NCBI RefSeq assembly: GCF_030846775.1
Contig: NZ_CP132910.1
Location: 1,460,001-1,524,000, forward strand
Direction of reading: 5' to 3'
Source: Geothrix sp. 21YS21S-2
Lineage (GTDB): Bacteria > Acidobacteriota > Holophagae > Holophagales > Holophagaceae
DNA: 64,000 nt
In this document: positions 55,289-63,631 of the stretch, one piece after another
Layout of the letters: every line of letters starts with the position of its first letter
How positions within the stretch are numbered: position 1 is the stretch's first letter
Notes under the pieces: model-generated
Seen by the model: the letters and a program-made list of their open reading frames with translations, nothing else
What the model was told of the DNA's origin: nothing
The model's database searches: none
Program-made: the position numbers and the translations under genes

Positions 55289-55720
55289 ATGACCCTAAGG
55301 TCCATAATCTGTACCCTCCTGGTCCTCTCCTTGGGCGCCTGTGGGCGCAAGGGGGATCCCATTCCCCGCACCCGCGCGGCGCCCGGCCCCTGCGTCATCC
55401 GCTGGACCGCCCACCGCGTGCTGGAGGTGCGCCTGCCGGTCCTGGACGCCCGGGGCGGCGGCCTGGTGGGCGTGGAGAAGGTCCGCGTCTTCCTTCTCCC
55501 CCTGGGCCCGGGCCGCCCCACGGCCCAGGAGGTCCTCGCCCGGGGCGAGGTGGTGCTGGAGCGGAGCCGCCCGGATCTTCCGGGCCCCGGCGGGATCCTG
55601 CAGCTGGACATGCGCCAGATCGGCAGGCCGTCCGGTTGGGTCGTCGCCGCCGCCGTGCGCGTCGGCAACGTGGTGGGCGTTCCCAGCGAGCCGGTCGCCT
55701 GGCTGGATCCGGCGATCTGA
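55289..55720 (+). CDS. small lipoprotein
   Basis: A 143-residue protein with a clear lipoprotein signal: MTLRSIICTLLVLSLGACGR, lipobox LGAC with Cys18, then GRKGDPIPRTRAAP, the short motif often found after the Cys of small outer-membrane lipoproteins. The rest is a predicted beta-sandwich of fibronectin type (VRLPVLDARGGGLVGVEKVR, GILQLDMRQI). No defined family. It stands alone between the divergent biotin carboxylase and convergent coaBC. Confidence 0.82.
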   Translation: MTLRSIICTLLVLSLGACGRKGDPIPRTRAAPGPCVIRWTAHRVLEVRLPVLDARGGGLVGVEKVRVFLLPLGPGRPTAQEVLARGEVVLERSRPDLPGPGGILQLDMRQIGRPSGWVVAAAVRVGNVVGVPSEPVAWLDPAI

Positions 55721-55723
55721 ACG

Positions 55724-56926
55724 TCAGCGAGACGCCAGCCAGTCCCCCCACCAGTTCGCAACGGCCCGGGCCAACTGGTCCTTGGGCAGCGGCCCGAGGG
55801 GCTCGGCCTGGCCGGCGGCGGTGACGGGCAGGAGGGTGTTGGCCTGGTGGCCGAAGGCCCTGCCGGAGCCGATGTCGTTCACCAGGACCCCGTCCAGGTG
55901 CTTCTTCCTGAGCTTCACGGTGGCGTTGGGGACGTGCTCCTCGCTTTCGGCGGCGAAGCCCAGGAGCCACTGGCCGCTGCGCTTCTCCCCCGCGAGGGTG
56001 GCCAGCACGTCGGGGGTGCGCACCAGGGTGAGGGTCTCGGGACCCTCCTGCTTCTTCACCTTCTCGGGGGCGCAGGCTTCGGGACGCTGGTCGGCCACGG
56101 CGGCGGCGGCCACGAGGCCGTCCGCGTCCGGCCACACCTTCCGACAGGCCTCCAGCATCTGCTGGGCGCTGCGCACCCGGTGGGTCTCGATGCCCCAGGG
56201 CGCGGGAAGCTCGCCGCCCAGCACCAGGTCCACCCGGGCGCCGAGGTTGCGGAAGGCCCGGGCCAGCTCCACCCCCATCTCCCCCGAGGAGCGGTTGGTG
56301 AGCGTGCGCACCGGGTCCAGGTCCTCCCGGGTGGGCCCGGCGGTGACGAGGATGCGCTTGCCCAGGAAGCTGCGGTGGGAGGGCCCGGCCAGGGCCTCCA
56401 CGGCGTCGGCGATGTCCAGGATGTCGGCGAGCTTGCCCGCGCCCTCCTCCCCGCAGGCCAGGAGGCCTTCCACCGGCTCCACGATGGTGTGGCCGAAACC
56501 CTTGAGGGTGGCCACGTTGGCCTGCACCGCCGGGTGGGCCCACATGGCCTTGTTCATGGCCGGCGCCCAGAGCACCCTGGCGGTGGTGGCCAGGAGCAGG
56601 GTGGACAGCAGGTCCGTGGCCAGGCCGTTGGCGGTCTTCCCGATGATGTCCGCGGTGGCGGGCACCACGGCCGCCACGTCCGCCCAGCGGGCCAGGTCGA
56701 TGTGCTCGATGACCGGGTTGGGCCGCCACTCGTGGTAGTCCGGGTTGGCGCCGAAGCAGGGCTGGCCCGTGAGGGAGGCCAGGGTGAGGGGGGTGATGAA
56801 CCGGGACCCCGCGTCCGTCAGGCAGCATCTGACCACATGCCCGCGTTTGGTGAGAGTGCGCGCCAGTTCCGCCGCCCGGTATGCCGCGATCCCCCCCGTG
56901 ATGCCCAGCAGGATGTTCATCTTCAA
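55724..56926 (-). CDS. coaBC: bifunctional phosphopantothenoylcysteine decarboxylase / phosphopantothenate-cysteine ligase
   Basis: A 400-residue CoA-biosynthetic enzyme. The N-terminal flavin-dependent CoaC domain has LLGITGGIAAYRAAELARTL, PATADIIGKTANGLATDLLS, and a MNKAMWAHPAVQANVATLKG segment with the active-site region. The C-terminal CoaB domain starts RILVTAGPTREDLDPVRTLTNRSSG and includes GFAAESEEHVPNA. Next to rpoZ, as in many bacteria, but here divergently transcribed. Confidence 0.96.
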   Translation of the reverse strand: MKMNILLGITGGIAAYRAAELARTLTKRGHVVRCCLTDAGSRFITPLTLASLTGQPCFGANPDYHEWRPNPVIEHIDLARWADVAAVVPATADIIGKTANGLATDLLSTLLLATTARVLWAPAMNKAMWAHPAVQANVATLKGFGHTIVEPVEGLLACGEEGAGKLADILDIADAVEALAGPSHRSFLGKRILVTAGPTREDLDPVRTLTNRSSGEMGVELARAFRNLGARVDLVLGGELPAPWGIETHRVRSAQQMLEACRKVWPDADGLVAAAAVADQRPEACAPEKVKKQEGPETLTLVRTPDVLATLAGEKRSGQWLLGFAAESEEHVPNATVKLRKKHLDGVLVNDIGSGRAFGHQANTLLPVTAAGQAEPLGPLPKDQLARAVANWWGDWLASR

Positions 56927-56998
56927 GCCTCCAATACCATACTAACGCTGGATTTCTCCCAGTTTCCTTGATAGACTTGGCCTCTTCGAGGGAAGTCC

Positions 56999-57286
56999 AT
57001 GACCGTACAGCGCACCGTAGTCCATATTCCGGAAGAGATCGCCAACAAGTACCGGTTCGTCGTGGTCACGGGTAAACGTTGCGAGCAGCTTCAGCGCGGC
57101 GCCTATCCCAAGGTGGAAGTGACCGTCCCCATGAACAAGCTGGGCCAGCCCCAGGAGGCTCCCCGCCTCGCCTCCTTCTGGGCCCAGGTGGCCATCAAGG
57201 AAGTGGAGGAAGGCCGCATCGCCTTCGAGGAGCCCGAGGTGATCACCCTGGACTACACCACGGAGATCCCCATCTCGGTGGAGTAG
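56999..57286 (+). CDS. rpoZ: RNA polymerase omega subunit
   Basis: A 95-residue omega protein. NKYRFVVVTGKRCEQLQRGA is the conserved core near residues 16-35; the remaining helix ASFWAQVAIKEVEEGRIAFE matches the C-terminal part. It aids assembly of beta-prime. Divergent from coaBC across a 72-bp gap and followed by a strong terminator. Confidence 0.93.
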   Translation: MTVQRTVVHIPEEIANKYRFVVVTGKRCEQLQRGAYPKVEVTVPMNKLGQPQEAPRLASFWAQVAIKEVEEGRIAFEEPEVITLDYTTEIPISVE

Positions 57287-57303
57287 GCACCGGCCAGGAC
57301 CGT

Positions 57304-57331
57304 GACGAGGCCCCCGCGAGGGGGCCTCGTC
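57304..57331 (+). terminator. rpoZ terminator
   Basis: A perfect 12-bp stem GACGAGGCCCCC / GGGGGCCTCGTC with GCGA loop, 17 bp after the rpoZ stop. No long U-run, but the same GCGA-loop stem design is found after the E2 gene (11677-11702), which suggests a local terminator type. Confidence 0.75.
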
Positions 57332-57350
57332 GCGTCCCGCGGGAACTTAT

Positions 57351-57416
57351 TTCAACACCTGATGAAATTCGGGTTGCCTTTCCTTCCGGGGAACCCATAA
57401 TTCAACAAGCGTTGAA
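57351..57416 (+). promoter_or_regulatory. promoter with two TetR-type operators
   Basis: TTCAACACCTGATGAA (57351-57366) and TTCAACAAGCGTTGAA (57401-57416) are two 16-bp inverted repeats, the second with perfect 6-bp arms, 50 bp apart. Between them TTGCCT (57374-57379) and CATAAT (57396-57401) form a promoter with a 16-bp spacer. Operator 2 overlaps the transcription start. The TetR protein encoded 12 bp downstream is the obvious repressor. Binding is inferred. Confidence 0.65.
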
Positions 57417-57428
57417 AAAGGATTCCCC

Positions 57429-58097
57429 TTGGCAACTCCCCGCCCCCGTGGCCCCAAATCCGTGAAGATGGACCCCAGGACCCTCCTGGACGCCGCCCTG
57501 AAGGTCTTCGGCCGGGAGGGCCTGGAGGGGGCCAGCCTGCGGGCCATCGCCCGGGAAGCCGGCTGCGACCCCTCGCTCATCTACTACCACTTCGAGAACA
57601 AGGAGGCCATGTTCACGGCCCTCCTGGAGGAGCGCATCACGCCCCTGGTGAAGGACCTGCGCCGGCTGGCCAATCCCCTGGACCCGCGGAGCACGGCCGA
57701 AAAGCTCTGGCTGGCCATGCAGGCCTTCCACCTCCACGTGCACGACAGCGCCGGGTTCCGGGCGATGGTGCGGGGGCAGATCGTGCGGGGCGCCGAGACC
57801 ATCCCCGAGCAGCTGGCGATCCGCCTGCGTCCGGCGCAGATGGCCGTGCTCGGCATCCTCCGCCGGGGCCAGCGCCGGGGCGAGCTCCGGCCGGGCCTCA
57901 ATCCCTTCCTGCTGGGCCTGTTCCTCATCCGCATGGAGGCGGAGATCCTCGACCTGGTCCCGATCTTCGCGGAGCGCCTCGCGGGGCTCCCGGCCCCCAC
58001 GGGCATCGCCCTGGCCGAGCGCACCTGGTTCGAAGTGTTCTGGCGGGGCGTGGCCGCCCATCCCCTGGAACCCCTGCCCTTCCTGGAGACCGTATGA
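57429..58097 (+). CDS. TetR family transcriptional regulator
   Basis: A 222-residue repressor. The N-terminal DNA-binding domain (about 16-62) has LLDAALKVFGREGLEGASLR, IAREAGCDPSLIYYHFENKE and AMFTALL. The C-terminal ligand-binding part resembles the CecR/YbiH group that controls HlyD/ABC exporters. The start is TTG at 57429 (AAGGA Shine-Dalgarno sequence) or ATG at 57468. It overlaps hlyD by 4 bp, so it is co-transcribed with the pump it probably controls. Confidence 0.88.
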   Translation: MATPRPRGPKSVKMDPRTLLDAALKVFGREGLEGASLRAIAREAGCDPSLIYYHFENKEAMFTALLEERITPLVKDLRRLANPLDPRSTAEKLWLAMQAFHLHVHDSAGFRAMVRGQIVRGAETIPEQLAIRLRPAQMAVLGILRRGQRRGELRPGLNPFLLGLFLIRMEAEILDLVPIFAERLAGLPAPTGIALAERTWFEVFWRGVAAHPLEPLPFLETV

Positions 58098-59047
58098 AGA
58101 AGACCGCCCTGGTCCTGCTCGCCCTGCTCACCCTCGGGTGCAACCGCGACGGCGTCGTCACCCTGAACGGCCGGGTCGAGGCCTACCTCTCGGACCTGGG
58201 CCCCCGGGTGCCGGGCACCATCCTCTCCATCGACGTGAAGGAGGGCCAGCGGGTGAAGGCCGGCGATCTCCTGGTGCGGCTCTCCGCGGCCGAACTGGGG
58301 TCCGCGGTGGACCGGGACGCCGCGGGCCTGGCCTCGGCCGAGGCCAGGAACCGCATGTACCGGGCCGGCAACCGCCCCGAGGACATCGCCCAGGGCGAGG
58401 CCCGGGTGCGGGACGCCCAGGCCGCGCTGGCCCTCGCGACCGACACGCACAAGCGCGTCGCCAGCCTCCACGGAGACAGGATCGCCTCCAGGGCCGACCT
58501 GGACAAGGCCGTGGCCGACCGGGACCGGGCCGAGGCGGCCCTCCACCTGCAGAAGAAGGCCCTGGATGAGCTCCGCGCGGGCTTTCGCGCCGAGGACCGC
58601 GCCGGCGCCGAGGCCGATGCCCGCAAGGCCCGGGCGGTCCTGGACCAGAGCCGGGTGCAGGCGTCCTTCCTGGAGATCCGGGCGCCCTTCGACTGCGTGG
58701 TGATCCACCGCCTGCGCGAGGTGGGCAGCGTCGTGGGGGCCTCCCAGGCCGTGCTCACCGTCGCGCGTCTGGACGAGCTCTGGGTGCGCCTCTACATCCC
58801 CCAGCCCCTCCAGCCCCGGGTGGCGCAGGGCATGCCGCTGCAGGTGGCGACCCTCGACGGCCGGACCTTCGACGCCGCCCTGGACGAGGTGAACAGCGTG
58901 CCCGAATACACCCCCAAGATGGTGGAGACCGCCGAGGAGCGCATCAACCTCGTCTACCCCGCCCAGGTGCACCTGGCCCGCGGCTGGGACAAGGGCCTCA
59001 TCCCCGGCGTGGCCGTGGACGTCAAGCTCAAGCCCAGGGGCAAGTGA
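58094..59047 (+). CDS. HlyD-family membrane fusion lipoprotein
   Basis: A 317-residue periplasmic adaptor. Signal peptide with lipobox LTLGC (Cys16) so it is a lipoprotein, anchored on the inner membrane. Lipoyl/barrel halves are AYLSDLGPRVPGTILSIDVK and LEIRAPFDCVVIHRLREVGS, separated by a long coiled-coil hairpin (about 75-185). It would link the ABC pump to an outer-membrane channel. Second gene of the operon tetR-hlyD-ABC-ABC-permease. Confidence 0.92.
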   Translation: MKKTALVLLALLTLGCNRDGVVTLNGRVEAYLSDLGPRVPGTILSIDVKEGQRVKAGDLLVRLSAAELGSAVDRDAAGLASAEARNRMYRAGNRPEDIAQGEARVRDAQAALALATDTHKRVASLHGDRIASRADLDKAVADRDRAEAALHLQKKALDELRAGFRAEDRAGAEADARKARAVLDQSRVQASFLEIRAPFDCVVIHRLREVGSVVGASQAVLTVARLDELWVRLYIPQPLQPRVAQGMPLQVATLDGRTFDAALDEVNSVPEYTPKMVETAEERINLVYPAQVHLARGWDKGLIPGVAVDVKLKPRGK

Positions 59048-59049
59048 CC

Positions 59050-59946
59050 ATGGCCCGCCTCCTGGAGACCTCCGGCCTCGCCTGCCGGTATCCCAACGGC
59101 ACCCGCGCCGTGGAGGGCCTCGACCTGGCCCTGGACGAAGGCGACCTGGTGGGCCTCATCGGCCCCGACGGCGCCGGGAAGACCACCACCTTCCGCATGC
59201 TCATGGGCCTCCAGAACCCCACCGGCGGGCACCTCCGCCTCCATGCCGACCGCCACACCCTGAGCTACGTGCCCCAGGTCTTCAGCCTGGCCCCCGACCT
59301 CACGGTGGAGGAGAACCTCCAGCTCCAGGCCCGGCTCTACGGTCTCCGGGACCCCGGCCCCCGCATCGCGTCCCTGCTGGAGTCCGTGGACCTCGCCCGC
59401 TTCCGGGAGCGCATGTCCGGGGCCCTCTCCGGAGGGATGAAGCAGAAGCTCTCGCTGTGCTCGGCCCTCCTGCCGGCGCCGCGCCTGCTCCTCCTGGACG
59501 AGCCCACCACCGGCGTGGACCCCGTGAGCCGGCGGGAGTTCTGGACCATGCTCCACGCCATCCACGACGACGGCGTGGCCATCCTCTTCTCCACGCCCTA
59601 CATGGACGAGGCGGAGTACGCGCTGAGCCTGCTGCTCATGGACGGCGGCCGGATCCTGGCCGAGGGCACCCTGGACGGGTTCCGGGAGGAGCTGGGAGGG
59701 GTCGTGGCGGCCCTGACCATGGCGGACCGCAGGCTCGCCAGGGCCCAGGTGGCCCTGCTGTCGCCCCTGGACCTCTTCGCCGAAGGCGACGTGCTCCGGG
59801 CCCGGTTCCCGGACCAGCCCATGGAGCCGCTCCTGGCGAAGCTGGGGGCCCTGCCCGGGGTGGCCGCGGCGCGGGAATCCGAGAGCACCCTGGAAGACTA
59901 TTTCCTCCATGTCCTCAACGCCCAGGAGGGGGCCCTCCATGAGTGA
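59050..59946 (+). CDS. ABC transporter ATP-binding protein (first of two)
   Basis: A 298-residue ATPase. Walker A LIGPDGAGKTTTFRML, signature LSGGMKQKLSLCSALL, Walker B LLLLDEPTTGVDPVSRREFW, and H-loop replaced by STPYMDEAEY. GPDGAGKT and the missing H-loop histidine resemble the first half of fused YbhF-type proteins. A GTG at 59044 is an alternative start. Confidence 0.9.
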   Translation: MARLLETSGLACRYPNGTRAVEGLDLALDEGDLVGLIGPDGAGKTTTFRMLMGLQNPTGGHLRLHADRHTLSYVPQVFSLAPDLTVEENLQLQARLYGLRDPGPRIASLLESVDLARFRERMSGALSGGMKQKLSLCSALLPAPRLLLLDEPTTGVDPVSRREFWTMLHAIHDDGVAILFSTPYMDEAEYALSLLLMDGGRILAEGTLDGFREELGGVVAALTMADRRLARAQVALLSPLDLFAEGDVLRARFPDQPMEPLLAKLGALPGVAAARESESTLEDYFLHVLNAQEGALHE

Positions 59947-60877
59947 GCCCGTCCTGCAGGTGGAGAACCTGACCCGGCGCTTCGGCGATTTCACGGCGGT
60001 GGACGGGGTCTCCTTCGAGATCCGCAAGGGGGAGATCTTCGGGTTCCTGGGCCCCAACGGCGCCGGGAAGAGCACGACCATCCGGATGCTCTGCGGCGTC
60101 CTCGCGCCCACGTCCGGCCACGCCCGGGCCCTGGGCCGGGACCTGTTCACCGAGGGCCAGCTGGTGCGCGCCCGCATGGGCTACATGAGCCAGAAGTCGA
60201 GCCTCCTCACGGACCTCACCGTAGGCGAGAACCTGGCCTTCTTCGGGAGCCTCTACGGCCTTTCGGGGGAGCGCCTGAAGGCGGAGACCACCCACCGGCT
60301 CAAGGAGATGCAGGTGTGGGCCCTGCGGGACCACCTGGTGTCGGGCCTCTCCACCGGCGAGCGCCAGCGGGTGTCCCTGGCCGCCGCGACCCTCCACGAG
60401 CCCGAGGTGCTCTTCCTGGACGAGCCCACCTCGGGGGTGGACCCGCTGCGCCGCCGCCTGTTCTGGGAGGCGATGGCCGACCTCATCGCCGACGGCATGA
60501 CCATCCTGGTGACCACCCACAACCTGGGCGAGGCCGACCAGTGCGACCGCCTCGCCTTCATCCTGGGCGGCAGGCTGGTGGCCAGCGGCAGTCCCTCCTA
60601 CCTCAAGACCAGCCTGCACCGCCGGGTGCTGTCGCTGCGCACCCCCGAGTACCGCCGCCTCCAGGAGGCGGCCCGGGCCATCCCGGGCGTCCTGTCCGCG
60701 GTCCTGCAGGGGCGCAGCGTCCGCCTCACCTACGCCGAAGGCGGCGACCCCGGGGCCATCCTGCAGGCCGTGGCGTCCCTGGGCCTGCCCTTCGCCCCCG
60801 CGGAGCCCGAGCTCCCCTCCCTTGAAGACTTCTTCGTGGACCTGGTGGACCAGGGCCGCGGCGCCCCCTTGAGGTGA
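59939..60877 (+). CDS. ABC transporter ATP-binding protein (second of two)
   Basis: A 312-residue ATPase. Walker A FLGPNGAGKSTTIRML, signature LSTGERQRVSLAAATL, Walker B EVLFLDEPTSGVDPLRRRLFW, H-loop VTTHNLGEADQCDRL. It looks like the second half of a YbhF-like double ATPase. The ATG at 59939 has AGGAGGGG upstream and lies inside the end of the previous gene by 8 bp. Confidence 0.92.
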   Translation: MSEPVLQVENLTRRFGDFTAVDGVSFEIRKGEIFGFLGPNGAGKSTTIRMLCGVLAPTSGHARALGRDLFTEGQLVRARMGYMSQKSSLLTDLTVGENLAFFGSLYGLSGERLKAETTHRLKEMQVWALRDHLVSGLSTGERQRVSLAAATLHEPEVLFLDEPTSGVDPLRRRLFWEAMADLIADGMTILVTTHNLGEADQCDRLAFILGGRLVASGSPSYLKTSLHRRVLSLRTPEYRRLQEAARAIPGVLSAVLQGRSVRLTYAEGGDPGAILQAVASLGLPFAPAEPELPSLEDFFVDLVDQGRGAPLR

Positions 60878-60880
60878 ACC

Positions 60881-62008
60881 ATGTGGAACCGCATCAAGGC
60901 CCTGGTCTGGAAGGAATTCCTGCAGCTGCGCAGGGACCGCCTGACCATCGGGTTCGTCCTCATCATGCCGCTGGCCCAGATACTGATCTTCGGCTTCGCC
61001 GTGAACACCGACGTCAAGCACCTCCCCTGCGTGGTCTACGACGAGTCCCGCAGCCAGGAGAGCCGCGACTTCGTCGACGGCCTGGTGGCCACCCAGTACT
61101 TCGACCTCAAGAGCCGCGCGGACAGCGAGGCCGCCTTCACCCGGGAGATCGACATGGGCCGGGCCCAGGTGGGCGTGTGGTTCCCCCCCGACTACGCGCG
61201 AAAGCTCAGGTCGGGCGGCACGGCCGAGGCCATGGTGGTGGTGGACGCCTCCAATCCCACCACCGCCTCCAACGCCATCGCCACCGCCGTGGGCGTCTCC
61301 CAGATGCGCAGCACCACCCTGCTCTTCCAGCGCATGGGCTACGGCCAGGCCACCCAGCCCATCCCGCCCATCGACCTGCGCGTGCGGCCCTGGTACAACC
61401 CGAACCTGCGCAGCCCCAACTTCATCGTCCCGGGGCTCGTGGGCGTGATCCTGGCCATGACCTGCGTCATCTACGCCTCGGGCAGCATCGTGAAGGAGAA
61501 GGAGCGGGGCACCCTGGACCAGGTGATGGTCACCCCGGTGCGCCCGTTCGAACTGTTCCTCGGGAAGATCATCCCCGTGGTGGGCATCGCCTACCTGCAG
61601 CTGACCGTGCTCTTCGGCGCGGCCCGGGTGCTTTTCGGCGTGCCCGTCGCAGGCTCCGTGCCCCTGCTCTACGTCACCTCGCTCTTCTTCATCATCCCCA
61701 TGCTGGGCGTGGGCATCAAGCTGTCGACCGCCGCCGACACCCAGGCCCAGTCGACGCAGATGGCCATCCTCACCTTCCTGCCCATGGTGTTCCTGTCCGG
61801 CTACATCTTCCCCATCGAGGGCATGCCGCTCTTCTTCCAGGGTCTGGCCCAGGTCATCCCGCTCACCCACTATCTGATAATCGTGCGCGCCATCGTGCTC
61901 CGCGGGGCGGGCGTCGAGGCGTTCTGGCCGCAGCTCATCAAGCTGACGGTGTTCGGCCTGATCGTGTGGACCGTCGCCCTGCGGGGCATGAAGCGGGCCT
62001 CGGCCTAG
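60881..62008 (+). CDS. ABC-2 type permease (YbhS/YbhR-like)
   Basis: A 375-residue permease. One N-terminal membrane helix (about 20-38, FVLIMPLAQILIFGFAVNTD), a large extracytoplasmic loop (about 45-175) and five C-terminal helices. KEKERGTLDQVMVTPVRPFELFLGKIIP is the typical ABC-2 segment. In Escherichia coli two such permeases, YbhS and YbhR, partner one fused ATPase. Here only one permease follows two separate ATPases. It ends the operon, and the palindromic element begins 37 bp later. Confidence 0.92.
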   Translation: MWNRIKALVWKEFLQLRRDRLTIGFVLIMPLAQILIFGFAVNTDVKHLPCVVYDESRSQESRDFVDGLVATQYFDLKSRADSEAAFTREIDMGRAQVGVWFPPDYARKLRSGGTAEAMVVVDASNPTTASNAIATAVGVSQMRSTTLLFQRMGYGQATQPIPPIDLRVRPWYNPNLRSPNFIVPGLVGVILAMTCVIYASGSIVKEKERGTLDQVMVTPVRPFELFLGKIIPVVGIAYLQLTVLFGAARVLFGVPVAGSVPLLYVTSLFFIIPMLGVGIKLSTAADTQAQSTQMAILTFLPMVFLSGYIFPIEGMPLFFQGLAQVIPLTHYLIIVRAIVLRGAGVEAFWPQLIKLTVFGLIVWTVALRGMKRASA

Positions 62009-62045
62009 AAAATGGCCGGGCCGATCGTTTCCATTTTTCTTTTCC

Positions 62046-62176
62046 TCGGCGAACCTCGGCCTCCTCGGCGCCTCGGCGATGGGCTTTTCCATGAGCTGTC
62101 GGCGCAAGGCTCACCCGCGCCGGCCCACCCATCGAAAGCCCATCGCCGAGGCGCCGAGGAGGCCGAGGTTCGCCGA
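62046..62176. repeat. palindromic repeat element, copy 2
   Basis: Arms 62046-62087 and 62135-62176 are a perfect 42-bp inverted repeat separated by 47 bp. The arm begins TCGGCGAACCTCGGCCTCC, and the sequence CTCGGCGAACCTCGGCC is common with the arms of the element at 24508-24644. Both copies follow the stop codon of a long forward-strand gene. It could terminate the exporter operon and stabilise mRNA 3' ends, as REP elements do. Confidence 0.88.
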
Positions 62177-62233
62177 GAAAAGGACTCCAGGCTGTGGCTG
62201 ACCTTTTCATGGAGTCGCCCAGGGGATGCTGCA

Positions 62234-62314
62234 CTATCCCCACAGCAGGAGGAACGACCGGAGCCCAAGCGCGAAGAGGGCCAAGCGGATCGCTGGGCTA
62301 AATATGTATTTCAT
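62234..62314 (-). CDS. possible 26-residue hydrophobic peptide
   Basis: MKYIFSPAIRLALFALGLRS followed by FLLLWG, then stop. GGAGG lies 7 bp before the ATG on the reverse strand in an AT-rich 300-bp gap. One short hydrophobic helix. It has the look of a small membrane protein, but such a short frame can occur by chance. The rest of 62177-62512 has no other gene recognised. Confidence 0.35.
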   Translation of the reverse strand: MKYIFSPAIRLALFALGLRSFLLLWG

Positions 62315-62512
62315 CAACCTGCCTCCATCCCATTTCAATGAACATCAAATTTCATTTCTCCCTTTCCCCGGCACCAATATAGGTCTTTCCCGGCATCATT
62401 CATGCGGCGCCCATGCCTTCCGAACGAAGCGCCTGCCGTCCCGCCGCCATGAACCATTCCAGGATAGGCTTCCTCCTTCCGCGCCCCGCTAGACTGGAGG
62501 ATGGAGACGTTC

Positions 62513-63631
62513 ATGCACAGCCTCAGCCTCGGATTGCAAAGCTACCTCACCGATCCCCGCCTCATCCCCATCGCGGAGAAGGTGGAACAGGGCATCCGGC
62601 TCACCTTCGACGACGGCCTCCTGCTCTACGAGAGCCCCGATCTCACGGGCATCGGCGCCATGGCCCACTTCGTCCGGCTGAAGCTCCACGGGAAGAAGAC
62701 CTACTACGTGGTGAGCCGGCGCATGTCCTACACGAACATCTGCGTCACCCACTGCCAGTTCTGCGCGTTCCAGGCCCGGCCGGGCGATCCGCGGGCCTAC
62801 GTGCTTTCGGCGGACGACATCGTCTCCGAGATGGAGAAGCCCGAGAACCTGGGCGTGCGGGAACTGCACATGGTGGCCGGGCACTACCCCAAGCTCAAGA
62901 TCGAGTACTTCGAGGACCTGTTCCGGCGCCTCAAGGCCCGCTTCCCGGACCTGCACCTGAAGGTCTTCACCATGGTGGAGATGGACTACTACGCCCGGGC
63001 GTCCGGGATCCCCATCGAGGCGTTCATCGCCCGCTGCATGGCCGCGGGGCTGGAGAGCTGCCCGGGCGGCGGCGCGGAGATCTTCGACGAGGAGATCCGC
63101 GAGAAGATCTGCATCGGCAAGAAGGACGCCGGCACCTGGCTGCGCGTGGCCGAGCTGAGCCACCGCATGGGCCTGCCCACCAACTGCACCATGCTCTACG
63201 GGCACATCGAACAGGCCCGGCACCGGGTGGACCACCTCCTGCGCCTGCGCGAGCTGCAGGACCGCACGCGGGGGTTCCTGGCCTACATCCCCCTGGCCTA
63301 CCAGATCGAGGACAACGAGCTGGGCCGGACCTACGAGATCCACGAGACCACCGGCCACCAGGACCTGCGGGAAGTGGCCGTGGCCCGCCTCCTCCTGGAC
63401 AACGTCCCGCACATCAAGGCCTACTGGGTCATGATCACCGAGGGCCTGGCCCAGGTCGGCCTCAACTACGGCGCGGACGACCTGGACGGCACCATCATCG
63501 AGGAGTCCATCGCCCACCTCGCCGGCGCCAAGACCCCCCAGGCCCTCACCAAGGCCGAGCTGGAGCGCCTGATCACCGAAGCCGGCTTCGAGCCCCTGGA
63601 ACGCGACAACCTCTACAAAGTCTATGCCTGA
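62513..63631 (+). CDS. mqnE: aminofutalosine synthase MqnE
   Basis: A 372-residue radical SAM enzyme of futalosine menaquinone biosynthesis. CVTHCQFC (Cys77, Cys81, Cys84) binds the iron-sulfur cluster. HMVAGHYPKLKIEYFEDL, ESCPGGGAEIFDEEIREKIC and TNCTMLYGHIE are MqnE-specific. The ATG at 62513 (MHSLSLGLQ) has GGAG 8 bp upstream; the ATG at 62501 abuts GGAGG and is less likely. It overlaps the next gene by 8 bp. Confidence 0.93.
   Translation: MHSLSLGLQSYLTDPRLIPIAEKVEQGIRLTFDDGLLLYESPDLTGIGAMAHFVRLKLHGKKTYYVVSRRMSYTNICVTHCQFCAFQARPGDPRAYVLSADDIVSEMEKPENLGVRELHMVAGHYPKLKIEYFEDLFRRLKARFPDLHLKVFTMVEMDYYARASGIPIEAFIARCMAAGLESCPGGGAEIFDEEIREKICIGKKDAGTWLRVAELSHRMGLPTNCTMLYGHIEQARHRVDHLLRLRELQDRTRGFLAYIPLAYQIEDNELGRTYEIHETTGHQDLREVAVARLLLDNVPHIKAYWVMITEGLAQVGLNYGADDLDGTIIEESIAHLAGAKTPQALTKAELERLITEAGFEPLERDNLYKVYA

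Noticed and set aside
62226-62492. 88-codon forward frame before mqnE
   Set aside because: No ribosome-binding site and an irregular composition; the reverse small frame has better start signals.
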